A stretch of 64,000 nucleotides of DNA from Podocnemis expansa (taxonomy: Eukaryota > Chordata > Testudines > Podocnemididae), in contig ML682001.1 in NCBI GenBank assembly GCA_007922195.1, forward strand, positions 874,084 to 938,083, given 5' to 3'. Shown one piece after another: positions 33,408-45,790 of the stretch (the stretch's first letter is position 1; each line of letters starts with the position of its first letter). A program made the position numbers and the translations under genes. Under the pieces are notes generated by a model. That model saw only the letters and a program-made list of their open reading frames with translations. It searched no databases and was not told where the DNA came from.

Positions 33408-34194
33408 TTTTAGAGGAAGAGAATTTGGATCATTTTCTAGGCACGGTTCACAGCAGCTCCCTCCTAGGAGTGAGAATTTTCTTGTTTATTTCACAGTGAA
33501 AACCACCCTTAAAAACTGGCCACATTCAACTCTCCTTCTTCCAAGCCACTGCTCTCAACATCCCTGAAACCAGAGAGAGCATCGTGTGAATACGCTGCAG
33601 GGAACAACTGTGGATAGGTACGAGAGCGTGAACATGGTAGAAATGGAGGAGCTGCCTCACTACTATGACCGCAGCCACGTGGTCTGCAATCCACTCGGCT
33701 GAAAGAGCATCTTCCAAATCCCACCATCCCAGCTGAACGCAGCTTCTCCATCTGGTCACCCCTCGGCCACTAGAAGGAGCTCCCAGACTCTTGTTTGGAA
33801 ACCCACACCTTCACCAGGTCACAGGCCGCTTAGTGCCGTGTGGCCAGACGCTCAAAATAGCACATAAGCACATAAGTAAACTGACATGGGAGGCGGCTGA
33901 GGAGAGCAACATCTTGGTTTGGGTCTCTTGTTGTGGACACAGCTTAAAAGGCAAATGGAATTGGGGCTTAACCGACTCCAGGCTGTCCCCTACCGTTGAT
34001 ATTACATGAGGGACAGCGCTAATACTGTGCTGTACGACAGGCCCAGCTCTTCTTTCAGCTTAGTGAATGTCCCTGAAAACTGGTGACAAACATCCAGGGA
34101 GGGGTTAAAGATGGAGGGAAAGGGCTGTCCAGTTCTGTCGTGTTAGGGAAGAGAGCTACGAGCAACTCCTGCCGGCTTCGTGAAGTACGAATTA

Positions 34195-34360
34195 TGCAGC
34201 ACCTAAAGACTGAAAGCAAAGTCAGGGCGGCCCCACTGTGTTAGGCACAGTGTAAACCACACCGTAACGGCCTCTCTCTGCCTGCAGAGACAACAGTGTG
34301 AGGAGACAAGAGGAAGGGTGGGATGAAGGTAGCAGAACCGCCTCCATTTTAGAGAAGGTG
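34195..34360 (-). mobile_element. CORE/MIR-like SINE tail
   Basis: Words ggccccactgtgttaggcac, agtgtaaaccacaccgtaac and ctgcagagacaacagtgtga match the antisense tail region of the long-tailed SINE. Confidence 0.5.
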
Positions 34361-34934
34361 AACCCAACCATGGAAAGATTCAGAGCCAGACAGTCAAGGG
34401 GGCTCCATACACTGGGTGACAAATGCTTCTGAATATCCTGCTTTGAGCTCAAATGACAAAACTGGCCAGTGAGGTCTCTTGGGTCCTAATCCAGTGTCTA
34501 AACCATGAGTTAATCCTTCCCCCCTTTGTCCTAGATGCTCAGCTCAGTCAGGGCCACGTTTTCCAATTAGCAGGGCTCTGGAGCATGGCTCCCCCTAGCC
34601 GAACGTACGGCCCTCACTTCAGCGACACTCCTTTGAGAACTGCTGTGGATCATCACAGCCTTGGGCATCCTAGCTGTGCTCCCCAATGTGCCAGTTGTTC
34701 ACCAGCCTATCAAATTGCAACTGGACAGAAAAATAATCTGATTGAGATAGCAGATTTTTCCCTCCCTCTGCTCCCACAGCTTGTCCAGCCTCCATGAGAA
34801 GATCCCTCCCTGCCCATGAAGCTCCTCGATCTGGGGCAATGTGGACCAGTAAAATTGTTTCTTGCTTATGCAGCATCTGGCACATTCAAGCATTGCACAA
34901 ACTAAGTGATAACTCGAGGACACTATTCTTGTCA

Positions 34935-35090
34935 GACGGGGAAGGATTTACCTGCCTGTGAAAGGGGGAGAACAGGCTGAGGTTAACTGACCAGCCTACG
35001 TCCACACAGTGAGCGAGAGGCAGCGGAGCGGTTAGAGCCCCGACTCCCAACTCTGCCCTGGTCCAACGGGCCACGTGGCTTCTCTGACCA
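34935..35090 (-). mobile_element. CORE/MIR-like SINE fragment
   Basis: Words ctgaggttaactgaccagcc, gtccacacagtgagcgagag, gcggagcggttagagccccg and actcccaactctgccctgg match the antisense head. Confidence 0.5.
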
Positions 35091-36960
35091 CTCTTCACAA
35101 AACCTCGATGGAAATCTGGTTCCCTGCCTGGGAAACTTAGCTTGTGTGAATTTCTCTTCTCTCACGTAGGACTGTTAGGGTTTTGCCCTCCCAGGACAGT
35201 ATGCTGAAACTGGACAAGGCTAACTGGATACCGTGCTCCGTGAGAGCTCTGAGCTGCCTGAAGCATTTCAGCATAATCGATGATCCCACGTCTGAACGTA
35301 TCACTGTACAGTGTAAAGGAAGAACATATGTGCACGCTGTGCTCTTACTCTCTGGAGATACCAGCCTGGGAGGAGCAGGAGTTGTTCTCTGCCCGGTTAG
35401 CTTTTCACATACCAAGAGAGAAAGCTGCTAAACTGGCACAAGAAGAACGGCATATCTGCAGAGGAAGTGCATTCTCCTTTCACTGCTGATGCCTACACCA
35501 GTCTGGGATAGGGAGGAAAACGAATCTAAGCCAGCAATGAAAAGTGGGTGCTGAGAACAGACTACATTTGTACTAGTGACCCGTGAAAGGGTACCCAGCG
35601 TCTTAAGTTACAAACAAAACCAAACCACAGCAAATTAGTGCCCCATACATGTTATCGAGTACTCTATCCCCCGCATACCGTGAAGGGCAGCCTGTGAAGA
35701 GACGCTATCAATCAATTCGCAGTCTTGGAGCGCTCCACAGAGATGGCTTCCCCTCTAAAATGTCTATGCCCCACAGGTTTCGGCGCAACCATCTAAGCCC
35801 AGGCATCTCCAACAGATACTGGGGGATCGATCACACTGCAGAATTGCTGAAAACCCCTCCAAAATGTAGATGACACGAGTCAGCCAGTTTGTTTGTCCAG
35901 AAGTCCTCACCCCGAGTAAATCAGCCATGCTTTCCAGAGACCACCAGACTAGCAGACAGAGCTCTTGCCATGAGTGTCATGGCTTGAGTCAGGGACAGAA
36001 CAGCTCCTCTTACATTTTCCCAGCCAAATCTACCACTGGACTTGTCACCACTGCGCAGTGGGCTTTCCCACAGCATCTATGGGACTCAGCAATGTTGTAC
36101 TTCTAAGGACGCTGTCCCACTTACTGCCTGAAGCCCCAGGCACCGAGAGACGCCTTTCCCACTCTCAGTGCAGCCAGCTAAGAGCCTGAAAATGCCAGTG
36201 AAATCTTACCCAAAGTGAGGACCCTAGCATACCAGCCCTGAGTGTCGGGAGGATGAAGTCCTTCCTTGTGTTGTTTAGTGAGGAGGTGACATGGTTGCCT
36301 GCAGCCAAAGTGCTAAATTATTCTGTTCTTCTCCTTTTAAAACCTTCCCAGAGGAAGCAACCTGATGAGAAGCAGACCCCACTGTCCTGTCGGGAAGCGA
36401 AGTAGCTGAGTATCATGTTTCCGAGGGCTATTAATAACCGGTCACATCACACAGACTTGCCCAAGTCGCCACGGTCAGGATGCAGCAGCTTTGACGGGCT
36501 TGTTTTGAAAGGAGTATCCGGTGAAAGCCCCTCTGTACTTCAGATAAGCACTGGGGCACTTCTCTTTCATTGCAGACACCTGCTTTCTATATTTAAAACC
36601 TTGCATCTGTTGAATATGTTCAGCTTGTCCAAAAACAAGGCTGTTAAAAGCCACAAAGGTGGGGGGGGGGGTAGGGGGGAATGTAGTTCAGAGTGAGACA
36701 AAGCTGGACATTTCCACTAGCTCCCTGCTCCTAGGAAAAAAAAAAGAGAAACATAGAGCCTTTTTTGGTCACTGCATCACATCAGGCGGAAAAAAGAAGC
36801 TAGTAGCTGGCCACCATGGCAAAAGAACCTTGACTGTTAATGGGCAAGGAACAATTATTAATGGCCGTTAAAAGCATGAATCTTCTTTCTGTTAACAGAC
36901 TGATTGCCCAGGCACCACAACCTTATCAGGACCACATCATCCTAGGTGATGTGCCTATGT

Positions 36961-37115
36961 CAGGGTGGACAAAACTGGCTCACAGCTAGGTGCCAGCAAT
37001 TTTATTTTTGGTCTCCGGAGAGGGGTCCTCTATTACATTTCTGCAGTGGAGCTAGGTGACAGCCTACTAAAACTGGTCATCATAGTGACCAGAAACTTCT
37101 ATGTTTTGAGGGCTG
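36961..37115 (+). mobile_element. hAT-like element, family C copy 3
   Basis: It starts cagggtggacaaaactggc and ends tgttttgagggctg. Flanks gcctatgt and acctattt match at six of eight. Interior cacagctaggtgccagcaat is identical to copy 1. Confidence 0.7.
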
Positions 37116-37799
37116 ACCTATTTATAGTAAGAAACAGTCCCTTGTACCACAGCTTGGACTTTTAAAAGGAGCTAAAGGAGCATTAAGTGCCAAAATTCCA
37201 GAGAAACTCAATGGGATTTGCATCCTTTTGTCCTCAGGCCCCAGCCTACTATTTTATTTATGACAAGCAAGCAGGTGAAACAAGCAAAAGGCGAGGGCAG
37301 GCTAGCAGGAATTCAGGTATGGTTTCTGCAGCGTTTAGGTGCAGTGGCAAATTTTATTGTGGGTGCTGGTAGCCAGCCACCTTCCTAACTATTACCGGCT
37401 GGCAGAGTTCTGCAGGCATGACAGTAGAAATGAGCCTTAAAGAGGGATTTGAAGGAGGATCACATGATGATCAAACTATTAACTGGGTCAAATCCAGATT
37501 TCAGTCACATTGAAAGCTGCAGAAACGATCTGAGAGGAATTATTTCCCCCACAATGCACAGGTTCACTACAGAACTACTAGCTGTACCATGAGAGCATTT
37601 GGTGCTTCCACCCTACTTGACTATTAATAGAGATTCTCTACATTGGAGCTCACGACAGCCAGGGCCAGCTGCTCTTTTTTCGGACAGCACATCTCTAGTC
37701 CACATTCTCTCTGTACTGGAACAGCTCCAACACACAACTAGAATGGACCTAAGTTTCAAATAGGTGAAGGATCATCTCATAGCTAAAGCACAAGACTGG

Positions 37800-38960
37800 G
37801 ACTCAGTTCTACATGGGAACTGACAGACTGGATCCATGGTCCATCTAGTCCAGCGACAGGGGCCAGAATTGCATGCTGCGGAGAAAGGTGCAAGTGACCT
37901 CACATAAAGGCGGATTGGGATAATCTGGTCTTCACAAAGGTAGTCTCAATCTCGAAAAGATAGAGATTGGTTTAAACCCTGAAGCATGAGGTTTAATATC
38001 CCTTCCAACATGGATGTTAGCATCACACATAACAACTGTGGCTTTTGTTATCCATGTCAATATTTAGGCCCCTCTTTAATCTTGCTAAGATTTTGGCATG
38101 ACCAACATCCTGCAGCAATGAGTTCCACAGTGTACTTCCTTTTATCAAGTTCCAAATGGGCAGCTGTGTTAGTAAAATAAACAAGGAGTCCTGGGGCAAT
38201 TAAAGACTAATAAAATTATTGATCGCATGAGCTTTCGCGGGAGAAAAATCCTACTTTGTCAGATGCTTTGAAGATGGAGGAACTTACAGAATGGGAGGAA
38301 ATAAATGCATGGAAGTGTAAATCATGGGATCAGGTCACACTGACATAGCAAATCAAAACAGCTGTCAAGATTCAAATACTGGAAAACATTTATACAAATT
38401 TGACTGTGTGAAAGCAGTATTAAATTGTGACTATGGATTCTTTTTCCATTACAACATGTGATTTGACTTCATTTTCCATTTGCTGTTCCACAGTGTTTAA
38501 ATCTAAAACACTGCTTTGATTTGTTGTTACAGTGTGACCTGATCCCATATTACATTTCCTTGCCTTTACTTTCCTTCCATTCTGTAAGTTCCCCCGTCAT
38601 CAAAACATCTGACAAAGTGGGATTTTTTCCCATGAAAGCTCATGTGATAGATAAATTTGTTAGTCTTCAAGTGCCAGACTCCTTGCTTGTTCTCCTTTTG
38701 CCAGTTTTCAGTCTCTCACTTATTCATTTCCTTTGTTCCTGTGTTACAAGCTGGAGAACAGAAGTTCCAAACTTACCTTCCCTACATGGATCATTCTATA
38801 TAATCACAACCTTTCTTACCAATCTACTTTCTACGGTAAGCAACACCAATCTTTTCCATCTCTCTTCAGACGAGAGCTCTCTCTTCCCCTCTATCCTTTT
38901 CACCAAAAATATTCCATTTTTGCTTTGTCACAAGCATTCTGTTCACATCACTTTACTTTT
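37800..38960 (-). mobile_element. CR1 LINE fragment hosting a Penelope-like element
   Basis: The left block carries actggatccatggtccatct-agtccag, gcaatgagttccacagtgta and cttccttttatcaag. The right block resumes with ccttttgccag, tttgttcctgtgttacaagc, cacaacctttcttacc, tcttttccatctctcttcag and attccatttttgctttgtc. This matches antisense CR1 (gttcttgtgtta... region). Confidence 0.7.
38150..38692. mobile_element. Penelope-like element with long inverted arms
   Basis: Left arm at about 38165-38380 and right arm at about 38490-38690 are inverted copies. On the left are gagctttcgcgggagaaaaa, cagatgctttgaagatggag and catgggatcaggtcacactg. On the right, in reverse, are tgacctgatcccat, cattctgtaagttcccccg, catctgacaaagtgggattt and cccatgaaagctcatgtga. 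A spacer of about 110 bp separates them. Flanks ccttttatcaag and ccttttgccag form an imperfect target duplication. No reverse transcriptase or GIY-YIG frame remains. Confidence 0.75.
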
Positions 38961-38964
38961 GTCT

Positions 38965-39085
38965 GAGTTTTCTCACCCGTAAAATGGAAATAACATGGTT
39001 CCACTTCAAGTCTGGAATGCACTTTGAGACCCTTAGCTACAAGGCAACATAGAAGGACACAGCTGAATTATTATGAGATCTATTG
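38965..39085 (+). mobile_element. SINE 3' fragment
   Basis: Words gttttctcacccgtaaaatg, gaaataacatggttccactt and gcactttgagacccttagct match the SINE after its head. Confidence 0.5.
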
Positions 39086-39109
39086 CTCCTTTCGTTAGTA
39101 TTACTTCAC

Positions 39110-39131
39110 TTTTTTTTTTTTTTTTTTTTTT
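39110..39131 (+). repeat. T homopolymer, 22 bases
   Basis: An uninterrupted T run; minus-strand poly-A. No retroposon body is evident next to it. Confidence 0.85.
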
Positions 39132-41065
39132 AAATGAAAGCAACTCTGAGCTTTGGATACTTGCATGTACCTCAAGGCCACACATTCATCCTTAAAACAC
39201 ACTTCTCAAATAAAAATGTTCTAGTTCGGAGCATATCACCATGAACTTTGGATTCTTCAAATATATGGGTTGGTGAGCGACCTGAAGTAAATTACCAATA
39301 ATGGCTGACTGCTACAATCCATCACTATTAACGGCTACAAGCCACATAGCATCAACACTCTACAAGAGCACAGGCATAACGGTATTTTGTGTCCTTTGCA
39401 GTTCTCACTGTACAGCTCTTTGTATTCTGATCATTGATTTCTAACACTCTGGACTTCACTTGCTGCAAAATCCAAAGACAGAAAGTGACAGAATTAGAAG
39501 AGAAAGTTGCTTAGCAGCAGTCTCTCAATGGAAAGTTTCACTCCAAGAGTTTCTGATTGGACACTGCAGCATACAAATATACGTAGGACTTTCAAGGACC
39601 TTTACATCACTATAAATGGAGCTTCACTATACATAGATGTCAGGACTTGTGGGTAACCAAGGTTAAAAAAAGGGTTTTGAGTTACACTAGTAAAGTGTAA
39701 ATGAATACATAACACCTTGTAAGAATGCTGGCTTCCACTCACCACCAGCACGAACTCAAATGAGACGCAAACACTCATTTCGTGACTATATTCTCCCAAT
39801 CTCCACTCGTCTGCACGTCACGGCTTAATAGTGGGATGGGCAACAGACATTTGCAAATTTTTCTTCATGTTATACAGTGCCAGGTAACCAGATCTACATT
39901 GGTTTGAAGTTTGAGACTTGTTACTGTCAGGGTTGAATCTACTAATGTTTAAATGGTGCTCACTCATTTTTAAAGTATCTTTAATTTTTGCATATGCACC
40001 TAGAAACAGAAGTGCTTCCAAATTTTAAAATATTTCGCCATGAGTTAACAGGGATCTCAGATTCCTACCTGCATTTACACTAGCAGTTCCTCTGACCTGT
40101 GGCAGGATGCACACTTACAAACCATAAATTAATGTCATTTGATTATCATTTTATTCACTCAGAGCCATTGGTTTGCTCAGCACTTAAAGTGCACATGAAA
40201 AGACAACAAGAAGCTCACAATTTAACACACCAGTCTTGTTTCTGATAACTTCAGAGACTGCAATTCAACAAGTTCTAGAACTAGACAAGTGTTAAATGGT
40301 TCAACTTCTGGTAGGCTTAGTAGCCAGCTTGTGAATGGCATGCAGTATTACAACACGAGTGCCTCAAGAGATTTCAGCTTCTAAAGTTTTACCAGAATTC
40401 TAGCGGGCTGAGAAAGAAGTAACCTGAAAAAGAATGACATGGGTTATATCATCTGCTGTATCGCCACCTGTCCGTGTTCAAAGCCCTTTGGCACACCGAC
40501 CTCATTGCTTTCAAGGCCACCGAAGTCTTTTGAAGAAAGATCCTGAATGAGTCATCGGCAAGAAAACACCGAAATCCCCGACAGTTCCTTCTCAGCATTC
40601 CACTCCCAACTCGATACAGCAAATAACCACCAGAAGTTATTTTGGATTTTTATCCCAACCATTAAGTCCAGCAGATAGGTTGAGGGAGCAGAAGCCTGCC
40701 TTCCCCACTGGAATCTATTTCTTCTGTTTAAGTCTCTGCAGGGTCCAGCCCTTGGTCCAGAAAAGCCGCCAGTTCTCAGCCTTTATTTATTCCCTCCAGA
40801 GAGCGCTTTGTTGGAAAAGGATGATCTGTTTGTTGACAAAGTGTTAAGCAGCATGCTCCACATAAATCTCCCTATTTATTATCATGGCTGCATGTACATT
40901 CATCAACTACTGCCGAGCATTTAACAGCTGTTGCATTCCCCTTCTGTGTCACCAAACTCCCGGCATTTAGCCTTGGGCTTCACAGAGTGCTCTGAAAGGC
41001 TTTTACGTACCATCCGCGGCTGCTACTTTACATAAAACCAAGGCTGTGTTGATTTCTTTTCAGAG

Positions 41066-41275
41066 CTGTAGGGCCTAGTGGATTGACCACTGGCCTGGGA
41101 CTCAAGAGATGTGGGTTCTATTCTCAGCTCCACTGTTGGCCTTGGGTCCATCATGTCACTTCTGTGCCTCAGTTTTTCCATCTATAAATTGAGAGATGAT
41201 GCCGAATTCCTTTGTAATACCCTGAGACCTACTGATGACAGGTGCTAAATAAAGAGCTAAGTATTATTCATTTTA
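41066..41275 (+). mobile_element. CORE/MIR-like SINE, best preserved copy
   Basis: From head to tail: agggcctagtggattgacca, ctggcctgggactcaagag, atgtgggttctattctcagc, cacttctgtgcctcagtttt, tccatctataaattgagag, gaattcctttgtaataccct, ggtgctaaataaagagcta, agtattattc. Confidence 0.8.
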
Positions 41276-41479
41276 CTTCCAGCTTCTCCAATCACCACAG
41301 AAACTCATGGTTTATAAGCTATTGATGCATCTTGACCTGAATCTGAAATATCACTTTGCAATTACTTGGCACCATCCCGTTAAGTGCTGAACACCGCCTT
41401 GCAAGCCTTCGGACATCATCTCTGAGAGGCAGATATACACACACACTTCATGTGGAGGGAGAGATTTTCAAAGTGATGA

Positions 41480-41697
41480 AAAGGAGTCTGTGGCACTTTT
41501 AAAGATGAACAAATTAATTTATCGCATGAGCTTTCATGGGAGAAAATCCCACTTCTCCATCTTCAAGTATCTGACGAAGTGGGATTTTCTGCCACGAAAG
41601 CTCATGTGATAAATAAATTCATTCGTCTTTAAAAGTGACACAGGACTCCTTTCTTGTTTTGTTGAATGGACTAACACGGCTACTCCTTTGAAACGTG
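41480..41697. mobile_element. Penelope-like short fold-back element, best inverted pair
   Basis: The left arm (41480-41555) and right arm (41576-41652) are inverted copies over about 75 bp, with a 20-base loop. It ends in ggactaacacggctactcct-ttgaaac. The flanking words tcaaagtgatga (41468-41479) and tcaaagtgacga (41698-41709) are a 12-bp duplication with one mismatch. The right arm has ctgacga followed by a stem and gaaa. Confidence 0.8.
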
Positions 41698-42416
41698 TCA
41701 AAGTGACGAGGCTCTTCAGTCCCCATTATGCTGACGGAGAGCAGTGGAAACTCCCTAACTTTACAAATCCAGCCAGTAATTCAGAAGCAACTTCAGCAAG
41801 CCCTGTTTGCCATGTCTGTTAGTCAAGGGGAATGGCCAGGGATAGAAGGTAGAGTCCTTCATGTTCTGGCCATACTGCAGAGTGTGCGCTTCTTGTGCCA
41901 GCTACAACTCTTGGCGGCTCCGATTGTTTCCTTCAGCCAAGCAGACAGATCAGGTTTGGCCAACAGGTGTACGTGCTGAGTCAGGAGCTTTCTGGAGCTG
42001 CTCACCTGTGGCCCTCCTGCTCTCCCAACACAGACCCACTGCACTGTTAGCAAGACACCATCTCTGTCACAGCCCAACAGCCACACGAGCCACTTGCAGA
42101 GAAACCTGCACCCGTCAGTGCCCTTCTGTCCTTGGCATTCTTTACAGTAGTGAGAAATAGCAAGTGACTAACAGAATCAGATGCAAATTCAGGGTTTCTC
42201 TCTCCAAAACAGGCGTCCAGGGTAAGAACTGTCACCGGCTTGCAAAGAGTGCACACACCATCTAAGGTAGAACAAGAGCCCTGAGAAATTTTAAGCTTCT
42301 GGGTGCAATGAGTGCATAATCCAAACGCCAGAACTGGCACGCCTCAAAACACAGTCTCCTGAAGGGTTCATCCGCAAGGAAGTGCCTCTCCTCTTCCCAG
42401 TCACTGACAACTAGAT

Positions 42417-42611
42417 CAGTGGATCCCAACATTTTCTCTGCCGTGGCACACCTTGCTACCTTTAATCAAATTGAGGCACACCACCATATAGTTTCCAAAT
42501 GAATTCATAAATATTCATGAGCCAATTATCCAAACCAGAGCTCTTTGAGTAGTTTTGCAAAAAATTTTGCGGCACACCTGTGTGCCATGGCAGACTGGTT
42601 GGGAAACACTG
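42417..42611 (+). mobile_element. hAT-like MITE, family B copy 2
   Basis: The ends are cagtggatcccaac and gttgggaaacactg. A perfect 8-bp duplication aactagat lies at 42409-42416 and 42612-42619. The body is nearly colinear with 15232-15432. Confidence 0.9.
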
Positions 42612-43439
42612 AACTAGATTGTGAAGGAAGGACAATCTCATGTAAGTCAGACCGGACCCATTCCAAGAATTTCAGACCTGAATGGGTAGAATTAAGCATA
42701 TTCACTCTTTAAGAAGACATTTCCACAAGGCTACGTCAAAAGCCTGGCAACCTACTCATGAAATAGTCCCTTAACATAGTGCTGTTGGAGAGATGTACGA
42801 CACCAACCAACTGGAGAGCTCAGAAAAGGGTTATGGAAATTTAAGTTGGTGGATCTTTACTTGCCAGCTTCAGACAACACGTTTCAAGGGGTGTCCAGGA
42901 ATTTGACACACAGACCATTTCGATCACTCCACTTCATTCTTGAATGATCGTACTGTCATCCCACATAGTTAAGTGTAGCGGTGTCATGATCGCACATTTC
43001 TCAGCAGAACAGCATTTCTGAGAGTTAACATTTCAGATATTGGATAGTCTCTCTGCTCCTCCCTTCACTCTGCATCCCCACCAGCCTGCCTGCAGCCAAG
43101 GAAGCCACACAGATTTTGTTCCCAGAAAGAGATCTTTTAGGGTGGCCAGATGTCACTCAGTTTTTGGTTCATGCCAAGAACGCAGGGCTCCAGATAAGCA
43201 TGGTCAAAAAGAAGAGAGCCAAAAACCTGAAGAGCGAATGTTTCCCAAGAGAAACTCACTGGCAGTCCCTCGGCAAACTGTTTTCTTTGTTTTGTTTGCT
43301 TAAAGAAAGGAGGCTAAAGCTGAAGTCTTTTAAAGAGACAGGGAAAACACGCTCTGCTCAGCAGTTGAAATACTGGGTCTGATCAATATAGCACACCACA
43401 GCAGTAAGTGATGCATTCAAACTACAGGAGCTGCCATAA

Positions 43440-44110
43440 ATCCTATTTCTACCAATTCACCTATAATTGATTTGTTCCAGCACCTCCTTCTGACATCTTT
43501 ATTGCCTGAAAAGAGTAGCTCCCTCCTCATCACCCTCCGTAGGGAGGACTGACACAAAGAAATATTTAGTTTCTTCACAGCATCCATATTGTCTTTAATT
43601 GCTCCCTAAACACCACCCTGTTGTTCCTGCCGATTATTTTGCAGGCTTCCACTTTCTCATGCAGAGGATGTCTTGTTCTCCATTTTTAATGTCTTTGGCT
43701 ATTTGCTCTTCATGATTCTTATTTTTGATCTTAGGTGGTACCTAGCATCGTTTTAAGTTCTTTTCTACTGGCTTCACCTGGGTTGTATTTCCACTTTTGA
43801 AGGACAGATGTCTGGCCCAAATAACCTCTGAAATCATGTCCTCTACTCCTGATCTATTTTTCCTCTTTTGATTTTGCTTCCACTTCTATTAGGAATATGC
43901 ATGCCTTGTGTGACCATCAGCGTGGTTAAGCAGTCACACCATGCTGAGCCCAAGGATTTTAACTTCCTCAGTTTGGATTTTTTGGATCATTTATGCCCAG
44001 CTTCCTCTTTTAAAATCCTCCTCTTAAAAGTTTTGCACTCAGGGACAGTTTCTAGCACCATCCTTCCATGGAAGATGCTGGACCTCATTAGGTTATGATC
44101 CATGTTAGCT
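43440..44110 (-). mobile_element. CR1-like LINE internal fragment
   Basis: Antisense words agaaatatttagtttcttca, ttaattgctccctaaacacc, gtctttggctatttgctctt, aagttcttttctactggctt and tcccagctt...ttaaaatcc match an internal CR1-type region I recall from turtle and crocodilian genomes. Heavily diverged, with no frame. Confidence 0.5.
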
Positions 44111-44159
44111 AGTTAAGTTAGTGCTTCAAGCACCTCATGAGCCAAGCGAGGGGGGTTTG

Positions 44160-44480
44160 TGACAGCGTAAGGGAATACACACAACTCAGCAGAACTGGGT
44201 TGCGGAGCCAGGAATCAAACCAACTCCCAACCGCCTCTGAGCAAATCATTCACACACTGCCTCTACTCCAAATTGCATAATATAATCACCTTCCTCTTCG
44301 TCCCTTGCAGCTCCCCATGCCCAGATCTTGTCTATTTACTATGCAAGCTCTTTGGGGCCCGGTCTGTCTCTGGCAGTGCGTATGCAGAGCCTTCTGCACA
44401 ACAGATTCTGATCTCACTCGAGGGCCTCTGCCTGCTACAGTAGAGAACAGCGCACTTGTACAGAGCACTCCTCTGAGATG
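44160..44480 (+). mobile_element. CORE/MIR-like SINE with long tail
   Basis: Words tgggttgcggagccaggaat, agatcttgtctatttactat, gcaagctctttggggcccgg and tctgtctctggcagtgcgta give the head-to-tail order of the long-tailed SINE. Confidence 0.6.
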
Positions 44481-45654
44481 CAGTCATTTAAGGTAACACT
44501 GAGAAACTGCTTCTCTAAACTGTGTCCTAGCGTGACCTACAAACAGTTTACATGGTGGAAACTGAAATTACTGCTTTGTGAGGCAGAGTTGCTTCAGATC
44601 TCTCTTGATGGTACATACTCTTACTCTCTCTCCCGATCTAGTGAGGTTAGCTGGACAACTCCAGGAGCACACCCAAATTCCTCTGGTTTGTGTTTTGAGC
44701 CCCCCCTTCCACACTCGGAAGTGTTCTCATTAGATTCATAATTTACAGATAGAGCCAGAAGGAGGAAGCAAAAACCACAACAGAGCAGAGCAGCTACACT
44801 CCTGTGAGAGTGCTGGGGGAGCTTTTATCCCTTCGCCCAAGCTTCATCTTTCACTTGGCGCATGCTTCATCTTTCCAGCAAGGACCCGAACAGAACCACT
44901 CTGAGCAGCGCCAGCAGACCAGCCTCAGAACTGCCTCTTGAGCAAGGAAAGAGCAGCCAGACCCCTTTGGGGGTTTAATTCACACGGAAGGGTTAGTAGC
45001 AACCCAGACGGGCGCACACAAGTCGTGTCTGGTTAAGCACAACACAGAGGCTTAGCTCCACCAGAGCGTGAACAGCTGCTTGCTGGGAACCCTGCTCCCT
45101 GCACCACTTATTAACGGCTCCCCTCTGCATTGCTGTTCTCAGCGCTTTGCAGACTGGCTGGCTTCCCAGCAGCGAGCAGGACCCTGAGCGTGGTGCTGGC
45201 TTCCTTGAAACCTCCCTCACTCTCGAACAGAACTGAAGACTTCACTTTAACTACCAACCGCACCTGAACTGCACAGGTTGTACAACTATTGACCAGTGTC
45301 CTCACACCCTTGGAGAGCATGTATCACCATTTTAAAGTCAGGCAGATGTTAAAGCCCCCATTTCCCAAAGTAATCACTAATTTGGGGTGGTTAACCTGAG
45401 AAACCATGGGTTTTCCGACATGCTGGCATCTCTGCTCCACTGAAGTCCATGGGAGCTGCAGTTGTCCAGCCCCTCCAAATGTCAGACCTGAGGCTCCTGT
45501 GGTCCCCCAATGGTTCAGTGACATATGCACCCACAAGGGTGTGTGGGGCCATGGACGGGGTCTGACCAGCTCCACAAGGCATGGGAAGGGAGTATTATGC
45601 TCCCCGCCCCCTCCAACTCTGTTCAGCCCTAGTCCCATTCCATCCCCAGACCCA

Positions 45655-45790
45655 GCTTAACATCCAGCAAGGCTGCTCAACTTTCCACTTTCTGAAAACT
45701 GGACACCTCTGCTCCGCCCCCTCCCTTGAGGCCTCACTCCTGCTTGCTCCTTCTCCTCTCCTTTTCCTGTCACTCGCTATTCTTTCCTCT
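45655..45790 (+). repeat. Interspersed repeat of uncertain class
   Basis: The run ctttccactttctgaaaact-ggacacctctgctccgcccc followed by ccctcccttgaggcctcact is a repeat I associate with turtle and crocodilian DNA; class not known to me. Confidence 0.4.

Noticed and set aside
38521..38982. A 153-codon plus-strand frame
   Set aside because: It spans the right arm of the Penelope-like element and the flanking CR1 remnant; not a gene.
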